From NCBI GenBank assembly GCA_023264975.1, contig JAHFUS010000030.1, positions 1 to 47,674 on the forward strand: a stretch of 47,674 nucleotides of DNA, written 5' to 3'. Below the pieces are notes generated by a model. It was given only the letters and a program-made list of their open reading frames with translations, searched no databases and had not been told where the DNA came from. A program made the translations under genes and the position numbers. Positions within the stretch are counted from its first letter, which is position 1. Each line of letters starts with the position of its first letter. This document shows, piece after piece, positions 7,483-15,762 of this stretch. Source of the DNA: Actinomycetes bacterium (lineage in GTDB: Bacteria; Actinomycetota; Acidimicrobiia; Acidimicrobiales; GCA-2861595).

Positions 7483-10400
7483 GGTCATCCTCCATTCCAT
7501 CAGGTCGACCGGTCGGGGTCAGGGCTTCGTCGACAGCGGCGAAGAGTATCCCCGCGTCGAGGGGCTTGGTGAGGTACGCGGTGGCCCCCGCGGCCAGGAG
7601 CCTTCGCACCTGGGAATCGGTGGCGTCCGCGCTCACCACAACCACCGGGATGTTCGCCGTCGTTGCGTTCGCCCGGAGCATGGTGAGCACTTCGGCTCCC
7701 GGGATGTCGGGCAGGCCGAGGTCGAGGAGGACGAGGTCGGGCAACCGCTGGTTGGCCAGTTCGAGGCCGGCCTGGCCGGAGGTGGCAGTGAGGAGCCGAA
7801 CGTGGGTGAGGCCGCCCAGGAGAGCCTGCACGAGCCGCAGGTTCGACGGGTTGTCCTCGATGTAGAGCACGGTGGCCGGGCCTGTCCCCGGTCTCAGCCC
7901 ACACCCAGCCGGCGCCGGCGCCTCGGGCGCCGTCACTTCGCAGTCGGCCAGGCAAAGGTCGACCCAGAAGGTGCTTCCCTGGCCGAGGACGCTGGTGAGC
8001 CCGATGTCGGCGCCCATGGCGTCGGCCAGGCGCTTGGAGACGGCCAGGCCCAGACCTGTGCCCTCGGCCGCCGTGGCCGTCGCCGCAAGTCGCTCGAAGG
8101 GCGTGAAGAGCCTGTCGGCCTCACCGGCGGCTATGCCGGGCCCGGTGTCGGTGACCGCAACGCGAAGGCGGCCGCCGTCGCTCCTCTCGCAGGTCAGCGA
8201 CACCGTGCCCGCCGCCGAGTTGTACTTCACCGCGTTCGACAGGAGGTTCATGACGACCTGGCGGAGCCGTTGGTGATCGGCCATCACGTGGACGTCGGTG
8301 CCTACCGGTGCGTGAGCGGGGAGGGACACTGCGGCCGCGGCAGCCTGCGGGCGCAGCAGGTCCAGCGCCTCGTCGAGGACGGCTGCGAGGGCGACCGGCC
8401 CGATGGACATGGTCAGGTGACCGGCTTCGATGCTGGTCAGGTCGAGCACCTCGTCGATGAGCGCCAGCAGATGGCGCCCACCGAACATGATGTGCTTTAC
8501 GCTCTCTGCCTGCTCCGGGCCGAGGTCGTCCATGCTCAGCAGCTGGGCGAAGCCCAGCACGGCGTTGAGAGGGGTGCGCAGCTCGTGGCTCATGCGCGAC
8601 AAGAACTCGCTCTTGGCCCCGTTGGCCCGCTCCGCTTCCGCCGTGCGCTCCAGCACCCGGTGCTCCAGGCAGGCATTGAGGGAGGCCAGGTCGTCCTCGG
8701 CCTGCTTGCGATCGGTGACGTCATGCATCGCCGCCACCGCTCCGACGATCTTCCCCGCACCGTCGCGGATGGCCTCGGCGCTCACGCGCACGACCCGCCG
8801 CCGGGCCCCCTGCGGCACGATCACCATCTCCGATCCCCGCACCCGCTCGCCGCGGAGGGCCCGTAACAGCGGGATCTCGTCGACCTCCATCGAAGTGATC
8901 CCGTCGGACCGGAAGAGGCCGTAGTGGGCGGCCCAGTCCTCGGGTGCTGTGGCGGTGACCGGCAGGCCGTGGAACTCCTGGGCGGCCCGGTTGAACAGGG
9001 TCAGCACGCCCTCGGCGTCGCAGGCGACCACCCCGTCGCTCAGGTTGTGCAGAACCGTCGCCAGGAACTCCCGGTCCAGGACGACGGCGTCGGCCAGGAC
9101 CTTCCGCTGGGTGATGTCCTGGACCTGGCTGAAGACGTAGCTGGGGGCGCCGGCGCCGTCGAGCACCACCGACGTGTTGAGCTGGGCCCACAGCACCACG
9201 CCGTCAGGGCGGACATAGCGCTTCTCGGTCTGCCATGACTCGGACTCCCCGCTCCTCATCGCCTCGAGCTGGGCCGTTCCCGCCCCGAGGTCCTCGGGGT
9301 GGGTCAGGTCCTGGAACCTCATGGCCAGCAAGGTCGCCTCGTCACGGCCCAGCATCCGGCACAGGGCCGGGTTGACCTTGAGGTAGCGACCGTCGATGGA
9401 ACCGAGGGCTATCCCTATGGGCGAGTGCTCGAAGCCGTTGGCGAACCGCAGCTCGGCTCCCTCCAGCTCCTCCTTGGCCCGTGCGCTATCGGTGATGTCG
9501 AGCGTGGTCCCCGCCATCTTGCGCACGGTGCCGTCGGCCGCAGCTTCCACCTCGCCATGGGCCTCGATCCAGCGCAGCTCGCCTTCCCCAGTCAGGAGGC
9601 GGGCGGTGCAGCGCAGCGGTTCGTGGGTCTCCATACACCGGCGTACCGCATCTTCCACCATCGGGCGGTCGTCCGGGTGCAGGCGAGCGAGGATGCCGCC
9701 GTAGGAGGCATCCAGCTCGTCCGGCTCGCACCCGAAGATGCGGTACAGCTCGTCCGACCAGGTGACGGTGTCGGTGGGCACGTCCCATTCCCAGCTACCC
9801 AGGTGGGCCAGGCGCTGGGCATCGGCCAGGCGCTTCGCGCCATCGACCGCTTCGTCGCGCGCCGCAGCGAGCTGCGTCGCGTTGGCCTGGAGCAGGCCCA
9901 GCGTCGTGCGCCGGGCTCTGGCGGCATCGGACATGCGGACGATGAGGACCACGAGAGCCGCGCCTCCGAGAGCCAAGGCGGCCACCAGCAGCCAGGTGGT
10001 GACCAGCCGGCTCCCGTTTACGGGCTCGTAGAGGTTGGCCGTGGGCATGGTCGTCACGATGCGCCACGATGTGCCGGCCACCGCCGCGCTGGTGAAGTAG
10101 CTACTGGTCTTCGACCCGGCGCGAACCAGCCCGGCCGGCAGCTTGCGGAGAGCGTCAGCGAGGGCGGGGTTCATTTCCCGCAGCGTCTGGCCGGGGGCGA
10201 CCGAGCCGGTGCTGGCGGCGACCACAGCGGAGCTGGCGTCAATGAGGTACCCCTCGCCCGGCTTGCTGACCACGTCGTTCGTCAACAAGGCGACCAGCGG
10301 CGTGTTCGAGGCGTCGAAGCCGCCGCTGAAGACACGTAGCCCTGTAAGGGTGTCGAAAGGAACCGCGAAGGCGACGATTGGCCGGCCGGTGAAGGCCGAC

Positions 10401-10867
10401 GGGACCACGGCGGAGACGGCGTCGTGGCCGGCGACGGCCTGGCGCAGGTACTCATGACTCGTTGTCAGGTCCCGGCCGACCATCGCCGGGTCGGCGGGGG
10501 CGACGTTCAGGGCTCGGCCTCGGTCGTCGAGCAGCACAGCGGACCGGTAGCCAAGCGACGAGGTGACGAACTCGAACTGGTCCTCGCTCGGGACCGTGGC
10601 GGACAGGAGCTTGACAGCCTGGTCGTACTGCTGGCGGAAGATCTCCTCCACGTAGAGCCCGGCGAATGTCGCGCCTTCCACGGTCCGAAGGTTGAATCGG
10701 TCCTCTAGGTCGTGCCGAGCCGACTCCTGGGCATGGGACACCGCGCCCATGGCGCAAGTGACCACCGCCAGCCACACCACCACGGCGACAAGACGCAAGG
10801 GGGACCGTCGGCCCAGTTCTCGTCGGCCCACTCCAAGCCGCTTCGCGCGTGACGCGCCACTAGCCAT
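7373..10867 (-). CDS. Hybrid sensor histidine kinase with Cache-like sensor, three PAS domains and receiver
   Basis: A 1164-residue membrane sensor. Order: membrane span at 25-42; extracellular sensor of double-Cache type at about 45-285; second span at 290-310; PAS domains at about 350-465, 470-590 and 597-720, the first two with PAC-like ends (DITDSARA, DITQRK); coiled linker; HisKA with phospho-acceptor H761 in SRMSHELRTPLNAVLGF; ATPase domain with N box NLLSNAVKYN, G1 DTGPGIA and G2 GTGLGLAVSK; receiver at about 997-1115 with phospho-acceptor D1049 and K1101. The receiver fold ends near 1118; the last 46 residues are read through the start of the next gene and are probably not structured. 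ATG at 10867. The signal sensed is unknown. Confidence 0.92.
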   Translation of the reverse strand: MASGASRAKRLGVGRRELGRRSPLRLVAVVVWLAVVTCAMGAVSHAQESARHDLEDRFNLRTVEGATFAGLYVEEIFRQQYDQAVKLLSATVPSEDQFEFVTSSLGYRSAVLLDDRGRALNVAPADPAMVGRDLTTSHEYLRQAVAGHDAVSAVVPSAFTGRPIVAFAVPFDTLTGLRVFSGGFDASNTPLVALLTNDVVSKPGEGYLIDASSAVVAASTGSVAPGQTLREMNPALADALRKLPAGLVRAGSKTSSYFTSAAVAGTSWRIVTTMPTANLYEPVNGSRLVTTWLLVAALALGGAALVVLIVRMSDAARARRTTLGLLQANATQLAAARDEAVDGAKRLADAQRLAHLGSWEWDVPTDTVTWSDELYRIFGCEPDELDASYGGILARLHPDDRPMVEDAVRRCMETHEPLRCTARLLTGEGELRWIEAHGEVEAAADGTVRKMAGTTLDITDSARAKEELEGAELRFANGFEHSPIGIALGSIDGRYLKVNPALCRMLGRDEATLLAMRFQDLTHPEDLGAGTAQLEAMRSGESESWQTEKRYVRPDGVVLWAQLNTSVVLDGAGAPSYVFSQVQDITQRKVLADAVVLDREFLATVLHNLSDGVVACDAEGVLTLFNRAAQEFHGLPVTATAPEDWAAHYGLFRSDGITSMEVDEIPLLRALRGERVRGSEMVIVPQGARRRVVRVSAEAIRDGAGKIVGAVAAMHDVTDRKQAEDDLASLNACLEHRVLERTAEAERANGAKSEFLSRMSHELRTPLNAVLGFAQLLSMDDLGPEQAESVKHIMFGGRHLLALIDEVLDLTSIEAGHLTMSIGPVALAAVLDEALDLLRPQAAAAAVSLPAHAPVGTDVHVMADHQRLRQVVMNLLSNAVKYNSAAGTVSLTCERSDGGRLRVAVTDTGPGIAAGEADRLFTPFERLAATATAAEGTGLGLAVSKRLADAMGADIGLTSVLGQGSTFWVDLCLADCEVTAPEAPAPAGCGLRPGTGPATVLYIEDNPSNLRLVQALLGGLTHVRLLTATSGQAGLELANQRLPDLVLLDLGLPDIPGAEVLTMLRANATTANIPVVVVSADATDSQVRRLLAAGATAYLTKPLDAGILFAAVDEALTPTGRPDGMEDDHGAANPSGRGPQAEPAGDPGHPRKARLPGGVRHRRS

Positions 10868-11236
10868 GTATACCTATCGACCGAATCGTGCCCCGACCGT
10901 AGGACCGGGGATCCCTCGCCCCGCTCTCGCCCGCCGACTCGTAGTCGGGTTTCGGGCTACCGGACCAGGGGCCCGAGGAGGTGACGTTTGGTGGTCGGGG
11001 CCTGGCCCGAAACGTGCCGAAGGTGTCGGTGAGCGGGGTGCGTGTGGGTTCGTGTGGGTTCGTGTGGGTTGAGACCCGCCGAATGGGCTGCACAATGAGG
11101 CCTGGCGTCACGGGGTGGGCCTGCGGCCACGTGCGGGTTCCGGGCCGATGAGCTGAGAAACGCCACCACGATGGCCTCGTCGGAACCCGGCCGAAGATCA
11201 CCTGCTACCGCGCCAGCGCCCTACCCGACCGGTTGG
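10868..11236. other. Structured non-coding region upstream of the histidine kinase
   Basis: 369 bases without a convincing gene. It holds a 6-bp hairpin CCGACT-CGT-AGTCGG (10934-10948), a 9-bp inverted repeat GTTTCGGGC (10949-10957) and GCCCGAAAC (11005-11013) with a GC-rich interior, and three exact tandem copies of CGTGTGGGTT (11041-11070). It should contain the promoter of the kinase (minus strand) and the end of the tldE transcript (also minus strand). A small RNA is possible, but I could not match it to a known family. Confidence 0.4.
11041..11070. repeat. Three tandem copies of a 10-bp unit
   Basis: CGTGTGGGTT occurs three times without spacers or mismatches. Ten bases is close to one helix turn, so a protein binding each copy would sit on one face of the DNA. 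It could equally be a plain slippage product. Confidence 0.9.
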
Positions 11237-12616
11237 TCAGGTCGCCTTGCTCACCGAGCTCATGTTGAACCGCCCGACGCGCAGCGGTGGCACCTTGGTG
11301 TTGCGGAACCAGTCGCCGAACTCGCGAGGCAGGGTAGGGACGGTTGCGCCCATCTCCAGCACCTGGGCCAGCATGTCGACCGGGCTCATGTTGAACCGGA
11401 AGTTGTTGACTGCGCCCTTCACCTCGCCGTCCTCCACCAAATACACGCCGTCGCGGGTGAGGCCCGTGAGCAGCAGGCTCTGCTGCTCCACCTCGCGGAT
11501 GTACCAGAAGCACGTGACCAGGAGGGCGGGCCCGGTGGTGGCTGCGATCATGGCTGCCAGGTCAGGCCCGGTGGGTGAGTCGAGGATCAGGTTGCCGACG
11601 TAGGGCCGGGGCTCGGCGCCCGACGTTGCCGCCCAGTGGCGGGTGGACACCAGCGCCGCCAGCGTGCCGTCGCGCACCCACTGGGTGCGCCCGACCGCCA
11701 GCCCGTTGTCGAACACCGATCCGAAGCTGCTCGACGACGAGGTGGCCACGAAGGGCGTGACCTCGATGCCCGGCTCGGCAGGGTCGGAGTAGAGGTTGAC
11801 CGACGGAGCGAACAGCTGCTCGCCGGTACGGTTACCACCGCCGGGCCTGCTGAACACGGTGCGGCCCTCGTCCGCCTCCCGGGCCGAACTCGAGGCGTAC
11901 AGGTAATAGAGCATGTCGGCCACCGCCGACGGCTCCAGCAGCACCTCGTAGTGCCCGGCTGCGAGCTCGACCGGCGTGGCCGCCCAACCGAGCCGTTCGA
12001 CCAGACCGGCGTAGAGAGCGGGGACGTCGATATCGGCCAGCGTCTCGCTCGTCTGCCCGACCCAGGCGGACCGGGTGTAGTCGGGCGACTTGGCATTGAC
12101 CTCGATGCGCCCGTCGAGGTGGGTGTGGCGACGGCGCATCCCCGCCGAAGTGGCCAGCCACGACGTCGACGTGACGTGCTCGGCGTACCCGAACAGCCGC
12201 ACGTCGTCTCCCCCGGCCCGCCGGAACGCTTCGCCCAACGCCGGCGCCAGCGTGGCGAACGCCCCGATGCCGGGCGCTTCCACGGCCTCGTCCCAGTCGG
12301 CCGGGGCGCCGTCGCCGGGTAGCAGGGGCATAGCGTCCTCCGCCTCCGGCCGTCCTTCGCACGCCTCTTCGGAGCGGCGCACGATCGACGCCAGGTTCTC
12401 GGCGGTCGGGTTGGTGATCGCCACCGAGCCGACCCGACCACCGATCACCGACACCACGCTCAAATGGTTGCCGGTGCTCAGGCCGTTGGTCGTCGACGTG
12501 TTGTTGGCCCAGCGCACGTTGGCCCTGGTGGACTCCGAGCCGATGACGATGCAGTCGTCCGCCCGCGACAGGGCCAGCGCCCGCTCGACCACCTCGTGCA
12601 CGGGAAGGGACGTCAC
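11237..12616 (-). CDS. TldE/PmbA-type partner of the TldD metalloprotease
   Basis: A 459-residue protein of the TldD/TldE (PmbA) family. In E. coli the two proteins form a protease that clips peptides such as microcin B17 and CcdA. This member lacks a HExxxH zinc motif, as expected of the TldE half, and keeps the family's C-terminal beta domain (RDGVYLVEDGEVKGAVNNFRF, then NMSPVDML). It overlaps the tldD gene by four bases (12613-12616), so the pair is translationally coupled, in the order tldD-tldE. The start at 12616 is ATG. No peptide precursor gene was seen nearby; a role in peptide modification or general turnover remains open. Confidence 0.85.
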   Translation of the reverse strand: MTSLPVHEVVERALALSRADDCIVIGSESTRANVRWANNTSTTNGLSTGNHLSVVSVIGGRVGSVAITNPTAENLASIVRRSEEACEGRPEAEDAMPLLPGDGAPADWDEAVEAPGIGAFATLAPALGEAFRRAGGDDVRLFGYAEHVTSTSWLATSAGMRRRHTHLDGRIEVNAKSPDYTRSAWVGQTSETLADIDVPALYAGLVERLGWAATPVELAAGHYEVLLEPSAVADMLYYLYASSSAREADEGRTVFSRPGGGNRTGEQLFAPSVNLYSDPAEPGIEVTPFVATSSSSSFGSVFDNGLAVGRTQWVRDGTLAALVSTRHWAATSGAEPRPYVGNLILDSPTGPDLAAMIAATTGPALLVTCFWYIREVEQQSLLLTGLTRDGVYLVEDGEVKGAVNNFRFNMSPVDMLAQVLEMGATVPTLPREFGDWFRNTKVPPLRVGRFNMSSVSKAT

Positions 12617-14112
12617 AGCGAAACTTCGGCGGCCGTGTTGAGCACATTGACCTGACGGAACAGGGCGGCGGGCGCTCCATGGCTCACCGGTGCGGTCTGC
12701 CCGGGCTGGCCCTTGCCGCAGTTGAACGATCCGCCCAGCAGCCAGGTGGACGGCCCGCCCACCGCCTCCATGGAGTTCCAGAACTCGGTGGTCGTTCCCT
12801 GGTAGGCCACGTCCTTGAGCTGGCCGCCGAGCTTGCCGCCCTTGATCTCGTAGAAGCGCTGGGCAGTGAACTGGAAGTTGTACCGCTGCATGTCGATGCT
12901 CCAGCTCTTGTCGCCCACCACGTAGATACCCCGGTCGACGCCGCCGATCAGGTCGTCGACGGTGATGTCGGTGGCCGCCGGTTGAAGCGACACATTGGGC
13001 ATGCGCTGGATCGGGACGGTCGCGGGGGAGTCCGCATAGGCGCAGCCGTTGGAGCGCCCGAAGCCCTGCTTCTGGGCCATCTGCCGATTCAACTGATACC
13101 CGACCAGCACGCCGTCACGGATGAGGTCCCACTGCTGGGCGGCCACGCCCTCGTCGTCCCAGGCGACGGTTGACAGGCCGTGTTCCGTCGAGCGGTCGCC
13201 GGTGACATGCATGACCGGCGAGCCGTACTGGAGCCTGCCGAGGTTGTCGAGGGTGGCAAACGACGTGCCCGCATAGTTGGCCTCGTAGCCGAGGACGCGG
13301 TCGAGCTCGGTGGCGTGGCCGATGGACTCGTGGATCGTGAGCCACAGGTTGGTCGGATGGATCACAAGGTCGTAGCGGCCGGGCTCGACCGACGGCGACG
13401 CCATCTTCTGCTCGAGCAGGTCGGGCACGTCGTCGGCCTCGGCGGCGCAGCTCCTGGTGGCGGTGATGTGCTCCCAGCCCCGCCCCGACGGCAGCGCGCA
13501 CGACCGCATGGTGTCGAAGGCGCCGGTGGCGTCGTCGACCCGGGTGGCGGTGAAGTCGCCGTCCACCCGCACCCGCTGCTGCACGAGGTCGGAGCCGTCG
13601 AGGTCGGCGAAGAACTTGCCCTCGAGCACCTGGCGGACGCTGAAGTCGACGTGCGCCACCTTGCCCGTACGCAGCATGCGCTCGTTCACGGACGTGAGGA
13701 AGGCGACCTTGTCGGTGTCGGGCACCGAGAATGGGTCGATGTCGTAGGACGACACCCACGTGCCCTGGTGCGTCGGCTCGGGCGCCAGCTCCACCGGCTC
13801 GGAGTTCAACGGGGCCAGCGTGGTGGCCACGGTGACGGCAGCCGCGGCCGTGGCGGCGGCCGCATCGGGCGTGAGCTCGACAGCGGAGGCGAAGCCCCAC
13901 GCGCCGCCGTGCACGACCCGCACGGCGTAGCCCACAGTCTCGCTGTCACCGACGCGCTCGAGGGCTCGGTCGCGGACCTTGACGTTCTGGCCGCGCCGCC
14001 GCTCGAACCGGAAGTCGGCATACGTGGCGCCGAGGTCGCGGGCCTTTGTGAGAGCGGCGTCGGCCAGGCGTCGAAAGGGCAGGTCGAGGAACTCCTGATC
14101 GATGTCGGGCAC
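12613..14112 (-). CDS. tldD: TldD-type zinc metalloprotease
   Basis: A 499-residue catalytic half of the TldD/TldE heterodimer. The zinc motif HESIGH is at residues 261-266, and a cysteine ligand probably lies in SFNCGKGQPGQ near the C-terminus. The N-terminal domain (ARDLGATYADFRFERRRGQ) has the family's substrate-cleft fold. The length is normal for the family. Start ATG at 14112; upstream lies a 267-base region toward the divergent glycosyltransferase gene at 14380, which must include its promoter. The enzyme is expected in the cytoplasm. Confidence 0.9.
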   Translation of the reverse strand: MPDIDQEFLDLPFRRLADAALTKARDLGATYADFRFERRRGQNVKVRDRALERVGDSETVGYAVRVVHGGAWGFASAVELTPDAAAATAAAAVTVATTLAPLNSEPVELAPEPTHQGTWVSSYDIDPFSVPDTDKVAFLTSVNERMLRTGKVAHVDFSVRQVLEGKFFADLDGSDLVQQRVRVDGDFTATRVDDATGAFDTMRSCALPSGRGWEHITATRSCAAEADDVPDLLEQKMASPSVEPGRYDLVIHPTNLWLTIHESIGHATELDRVLGYEANYAGTSFATLDNLGRLQYGSPVMHVTGDRSTEHGLSTVAWDDEGVAAQQWDLIRDGVLVGYQLNRQMAQKQGFGRSNGCAYADSPATVPIQRMPNVSLQPAATDITVDDLIGGVDRGIYVVGDKSWSIDMQRYNFQFTAQRFYEIKGGKLGGQLKDVAYQGTTTEFWNSMEAVGGPSTWLLGGSFNCGKGQPGQTAPVSHGAPAALFRQVNVLNTAAEVSL

Positions 14113-14196
14113 TTCCCGACCCTACGCGGGGGTCGGACCCGCACAGCCGGAGGCGCGGCGGCGTCGGTCGTCGCTGCCGTCGGGTACGCGGATTGG

Positions 14197-14313
14197 ATGT
14201 GGGCGTTCGTGTTCGCCGGCCTCGTGGTCCCGCCCGTGGTGGTCGTGCTCGCAGGGACGATGGCGCTGGCGAACCGCATCTCCGGGCGACCCTCGGGGCA
14301 CGCCGGCCCCTGA
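14197..14313 (+). CDS. Possible 38-residue membrane protein
   Basis: The frame from ATG 14197 codes for MWAFVFAGLVVPPVVVVLAG, then TMALANRISGRPSGHAGP: one hydrophobic span and a polar, basic tail, which is a plausible small membrane protein. No ribosome-binding sequence precedes the ATG, and there is no homolog I recognise. It lies in the region between tldD and the glycosyltransferase gene, where a chance hydrophobic frame is also possible. Confidence 0.3.
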   Translation: MWAFVFAGLVVPPVVVVLAGTMALANRISGRPSGHAGP

Positions 14314-14379
14314 CCGCCGCCCGGGGAGCGTGGCGGGCACGGACCTGTCCGCCAGGAGCGGTCCCGATACCATCCCGAG

Positions 14380-15552
14380 GTGGCGACATCGGTCATCGTG
14401 GTGTCGCACCGCCTCCACCGCTGGTTGCCCGCCTGCCTCGCCTCGGTCTCCGGCCGGTGCGACGAGATCGTGGTGGTCGATAACGGGTCGGCGGCCGGCG
14501 AGGTCGGTGCGACCGCCCGCAAATCCGGGGCGCGTGTGGTCCGGCTGCCGGCCAACGTGGGCTTCCCTGCCGGCGTCAACGCCGGTGTGGCGGCGGCGAC
14601 GGGCGATGTCGTCGCCCTGCTCAACGATGACGCCATGGCTGCACCCGGCTGGCTGGAGTCGGCCGCCTCCCAGCTCGCACAGCCGGACGTAGCGGCGGTG
14701 GCGCCCAAGCTGGTGTTCGCCGTCCCGTTCGCCGAGGTCCGCTTCGACGACGAGCCCCGCCGGATCGGGGCGGATGTCCGGCCGCTCGGCCGGGCGCTTC
14801 GCAGCGCCACCGTCGGTGGCGTCGAGATGCTCGGGCGTCTGGTTGGCCCGGGCGTCCACTATCTCGAGCACGGGGAGCTGGACGGGCGGACCGGCCCGTG
14901 GCGGTGGACGGCCGGCCAGGCGCCGATCTACGTGCCGCTCGGCGGGGACGACGGCGACGACGACATCGTCATTGACGGCCAGCCGGCGCCGGTGGTCGGG
15001 CAGGTCCGGCTCATCAACAACGCCGGCTCCTACCTGAGCTCGGAGGGCTGGGGGGGCGACTACGGCTACCTCAGTCCCGACGACGGCCGGTTCGACCAAC
15101 CGGCCGAGCGCTTCGGTGCCTGCGGCGGCGCCATGGTCACCACGGCCGAGATGCTGGCGCGCGTCGGGCCCTTCGCCGGCTCCTTCTTCGCCTACTACGA
15201 GGATGTGGACTGGTGCTGGCGGGCCCGGCTGGCCGGTCTCCGGGTCCTGTACGAGCCGGCCGGGGTGGTGCACCACGTGGGCGGCGTCACCAGCGGCGGC
15301 CCGCTCTCCGTGTCGGTGCGGGACCTCGCCGCGCGCAACCGCCTGCTGTGCCTCGTGCGTAACGCTCCGATGGGTGTGGCGGCCGCCCTGCTTCGCCGGG
15401 CGCTGGCGGGAACGCCCCCCGCCGGCCTTCGCCGTGCCGTGGCCTTCCGGCTGCCAACGGTTGTTGCCGGGCGGGCCCGCCTCGCCGGAAGGCGACGGCG
15501 GCGCTGTGCCGATGTCTGGGACCGCTGGTCGGGTGTCGACGAGACCTGGTGA
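14380..15552 (+). CDS. GT2-family glycosyltransferase (rhamnosyltransferase-like)
   Basis: A 390-residue cytoplasmic or membrane-bound transferase with a GT-A fold. Motifs: VIVVSHRLHRWLPACLASV at the start, VVVDNGS, a nucleotide-binding stretch LLNDDAM near residue 85, and FGACGGAMVTTAEMLARVG with FFAYYEDVDWCWRARLAG near 245-290, the acceptor-side motifs typical of bacterial rhamnosyl- and related transferases. Between NDD and GACGG lies a long insertion (about 110-240) with a GGDDGDDDI loop, longer than I would expect. GTG start at 14380 without a clear ribosome-binding site. It heads the plus-strand glycan genes, but a 210-base gap separates it from the next gene. Confidence 0.88.
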   Translation: MATSVIVVSHRLHRWLPACLASVSGRCDEIVVVDNGSAAGEVGATARKSGARVVRLPANVGFPAGVNAGVAAATGDVVALLNDDAMAAPGWLESAASQLAQPDVAAVAPKLVFAVPFAEVRFDDEPRRIGADVRPLGRALRSATVGGVEMLGRLVGPGVHYLEHGELDGRTGPWRWTAGQAPIYVPLGGDDGDDDIVIDGQPAPVVGQVRLINNAGSYLSSEGWGGDYGYLSPDDGRFDQPAERFGACGGAMVTTAEMLARVGPFAGSFFAYYEDVDWCWRARLAGLRVLYEPAGVVHHVGGVTSGGPLSVSVRDLAARNRLLCLVRNAPMGVAAALLRRALAGTPPAGLRRAVAFRLPTVVAGRARLAGRRRRRCADVWDRWSGVDETW

Positions 15553-15762
15553 CAGTGTCTGGCGAGTCGTCGATGGTGACGCGTGCTCGACGCCCAACGC
15601 GTCAGAGCGAATCTCAGGGCGGGCAGCGACCGTGAGGCGGCGCCGGCCCACCGGTACTGCTGCGACGGCCGGTCCCCATCTCGCCGCTCCGGGGCTGACG
15701 CGACAAGATGAAGGCGAGCGCCAGCCCGGATCGGGGCGCAGTCGACGGCGTCTGGAGGGGTT
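15553..15762 (+). terminator. Intergenic gap with terminator-like hairpin (15577-15604)
   Basis: TGACGCGT (15577-15584) and ACGCGTCA (15597-15604) form a perfect 8-bp stem with a 12-base loop, 24 bases after the stop of the glycosyltransferase gene. No T-run follows, as is common for terminators of high-GC genomes. The rest of the gap probably holds a promoter for the dehydrogenase gene; its ribosome-binding site GGAGGGG is at 15754-15760. Confidence 0.4.

Noticed and set aside
10930-11013. A tRNA or known riboswitch in the structured region.
   Set aside because: No cloverleaf, no CCA end, and no conserved riboswitch core that I recognise.
11041-11070. The tandem 10-bp repeats as a CRISPR array.
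   Set aside because: The units are short and have no spacers, and there are no cas genes.
11237-14112. The tldD-tldE pair as the core of a peptide-antibiotic cluster.
   Set aside because: No precursor peptide, heterocyclase or transporter gene was seen nearby; the pair is common as a housekeeping unit.
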